The notes under the pieces: generated by a model
Database searches by the model: none
What the model was told of the DNA's origin: nothing
What the model saw: the letters and a program-made list of their open reading frames with translations, nothing else
Translations under genes and position numbers: made by a program
Part shown: positions 20,136-20,596 of the stretch, one piece after another
Numbering within the stretch: position 1 is the stretch's first letter
Layout: every line of letters starts with the position of its first letter
DNA from: CAUTXO01 sp963542625
GTDB taxonomy: Bacteria > Campylobacterota > Campylobacteria > Campylobacterales > SZUA-545
Assembly (NCBI GenBank): GCA_963542625.1
Contig: CAUTXO010000026.1
Span: 1-20,596, forward strand
DNA: 20,596 nucleotides
Direction of reading: 5' to 3'

Positions 20136-20596
20136 ATGCGTATAATGCTTTTCCTTTTTGTCTGCCTTTTCCACCTTGCCAACCGTGATGACGTAATTTG
20201 ATACTCCAAACTTTTTAAGGTTATAATCAACACTAACGGCAATCTTATTGATCTTTGTTTGATCTTTTTTATCTTCAAACCAAAATATTATACTCCTGCT
20301 TTTTTTATCCACGCTCACTTCTTTTGCTTCGTCTAACACACGCACGATTTGGCGCAGTTCATCAATGCGCAAAGCCTGATTATATGGGCCCTTTCTTGCT
20401 GGTCTAACGTGTAAGATCCCGTGCTTGTTGGCGCAGATGTAAGAGCTTGTTAAAGCCTTGCCTAGAAGGCTTTCAATGGTGGCTTTTAGATCTGCTTTTA
20501 GCTCCCCTACCTGAAAAACTTCTATTGGCGCTTTTATGTTATTTTTAACGATGAGCTCGTCTATTGCGTGATTTAGCCCCGCTTGCCAAACGCTCA
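20127..20596 (-). CDS. C-terminal part of a phage-type protein, PBECR nuclease-like domain (5' partial)
   Basis: The open frame runs off the right edge, so at least 155 residues are present and the start is outside. A helical segment (VWQAGLNHAIDELIVKNN) is followed by a compact domain: KHGILHVRPARKG, then LRIDELRQIVRVLDEAKE, then SIIFWFEDKKDQTKINKI, then AVSVDYNLKKFGVSNYVI, then TVGKV. The order His, Arg-x-Ala, helix, I-I-F-W strand, I-A-V-x-V-D strand, then Y-x-I-T-x-G is that of the PBECR domains (phage barnase/EndoU/colicin E5-D/RelE-like), often at the end of Mu-type minor head proteins. That would make it an RNase or tRNase toxin-like module. The TTG at 20372 is internal, not a start. 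The stop codon lies inside the structured RNA element. Confidence 0.55.
   Translation of the reverse strand, partial: SVWQAGLNHAIDELIVKNNIKAPIEVFQVGELKADLKATIESLLGKALTSSYICANKHGILHVRPARKGPYNQALRIDELRQIVRVLDEAKEVSVDKKSRSIIFWFEDKKDQTKINKIAVSVDYNLKKFGVSNYVITVGKVEKADKKEKHYTHIR

Larger units (their letters stand above)
1..20596. repeat. Highly iterated palindromic hexamer RGATCY, dispersed over the window
   Basis: By hand I count about 145 copies of RGATCY (AGATCT, AGATCC/GGATCT and a few GGATCC), but only about 24 GATC sites in any other flanking context. About 20 copies would be expected in random sequence of this length. Sites occur on both coding strands and in noncoding gaps. Density is highest in the ogt insert, at 2908-3030, and in hisA and rsmI. 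It is lowest in rlmB (12791-13477, none seen) and in the accessory genes after 18840. The count is manual and may be off by several. Confidence 0.85.

Overview
The window comes from a bacterium of the phylum Campylobacterota (order Campylobacterales). DnaG, CheY and the rpmE-rsmI-rlmB-(HTH membrane protein)-(periplasmic protein)-aminotransferase block look like their Helicobacter and Campylobacter relatives, and cheY-prmA-ftsH-psd-related-pssA is a gene order familiar from that group. The base composition is richer in G+C than C. jejuni or H. pylori, so a Helicobacteraceae-like lineage is my guess. I cannot name a species.

Region 1 (1-2687, + strand): the 3' part of an ogt-type DNA repair gene with a large low-complexity insert, then dnaG, then a short gene that may be an SspB-like ClpXP adaptor; the last two overlap their upstream neighbours. 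Region 2 (2688-3649): almost 1 kb with no convincing gene. It holds a terminator, a dense cluster of RGATCY hexamers and a degenerate inverted repeat. Region 3 (3650-11660, - strand): a tightly packed series read hisH, hisA, cheY, prmA, ftsH, psd-related, pssA, a small secreted protein, glmS. It links histidine synthesis, chemotaxis, ribosomal protein methylation, membrane proteolysis, phospholipid synthesis and amino-sugar synthesis. Region 4 (11748-16441, + strand): rpmE, rsmI, rlmB, a RodZ-like HTH membrane protein, a periplasmic protein and a PLP aminotransferase. hisH and rpmE diverge from an 87-bp gap with a TATAAT on each strand.

Region 5 (about 16442 to the right edge): an accessory, phage- or plasmid-like segment. 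It begins with 1.6 kb of mostly noncoding DNA: a coding-like remnant, a G-rich strand-biased stretch, and an origin-like module with 9-bp iterons in both orientations, an AT-rich block and two perfect inverted DnaA boxes. Next is a LexA/CI-type repressor (- strand) divergent from two overlapping unknown genes. Last comes a 150-bp gap with a strong promoter and a cloverleaf-like RNA, converging on a partial gene whose C-terminus resembles phage PBECR nuclease domains.

Across the whole window the hexamer RGATCY (AGATCT, AGATCC/GGATCT, GGATCC) occurs about 145 times by hand count, against about 20 expected at random. It is in genes and gaps alike and has apparently shaped low-complexity protein linkers. 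The three observations I would check first are this iterated palindrome, the iteron/DnaA-box origin, and the tRNA-like RNA beside the nuclease-like gene.
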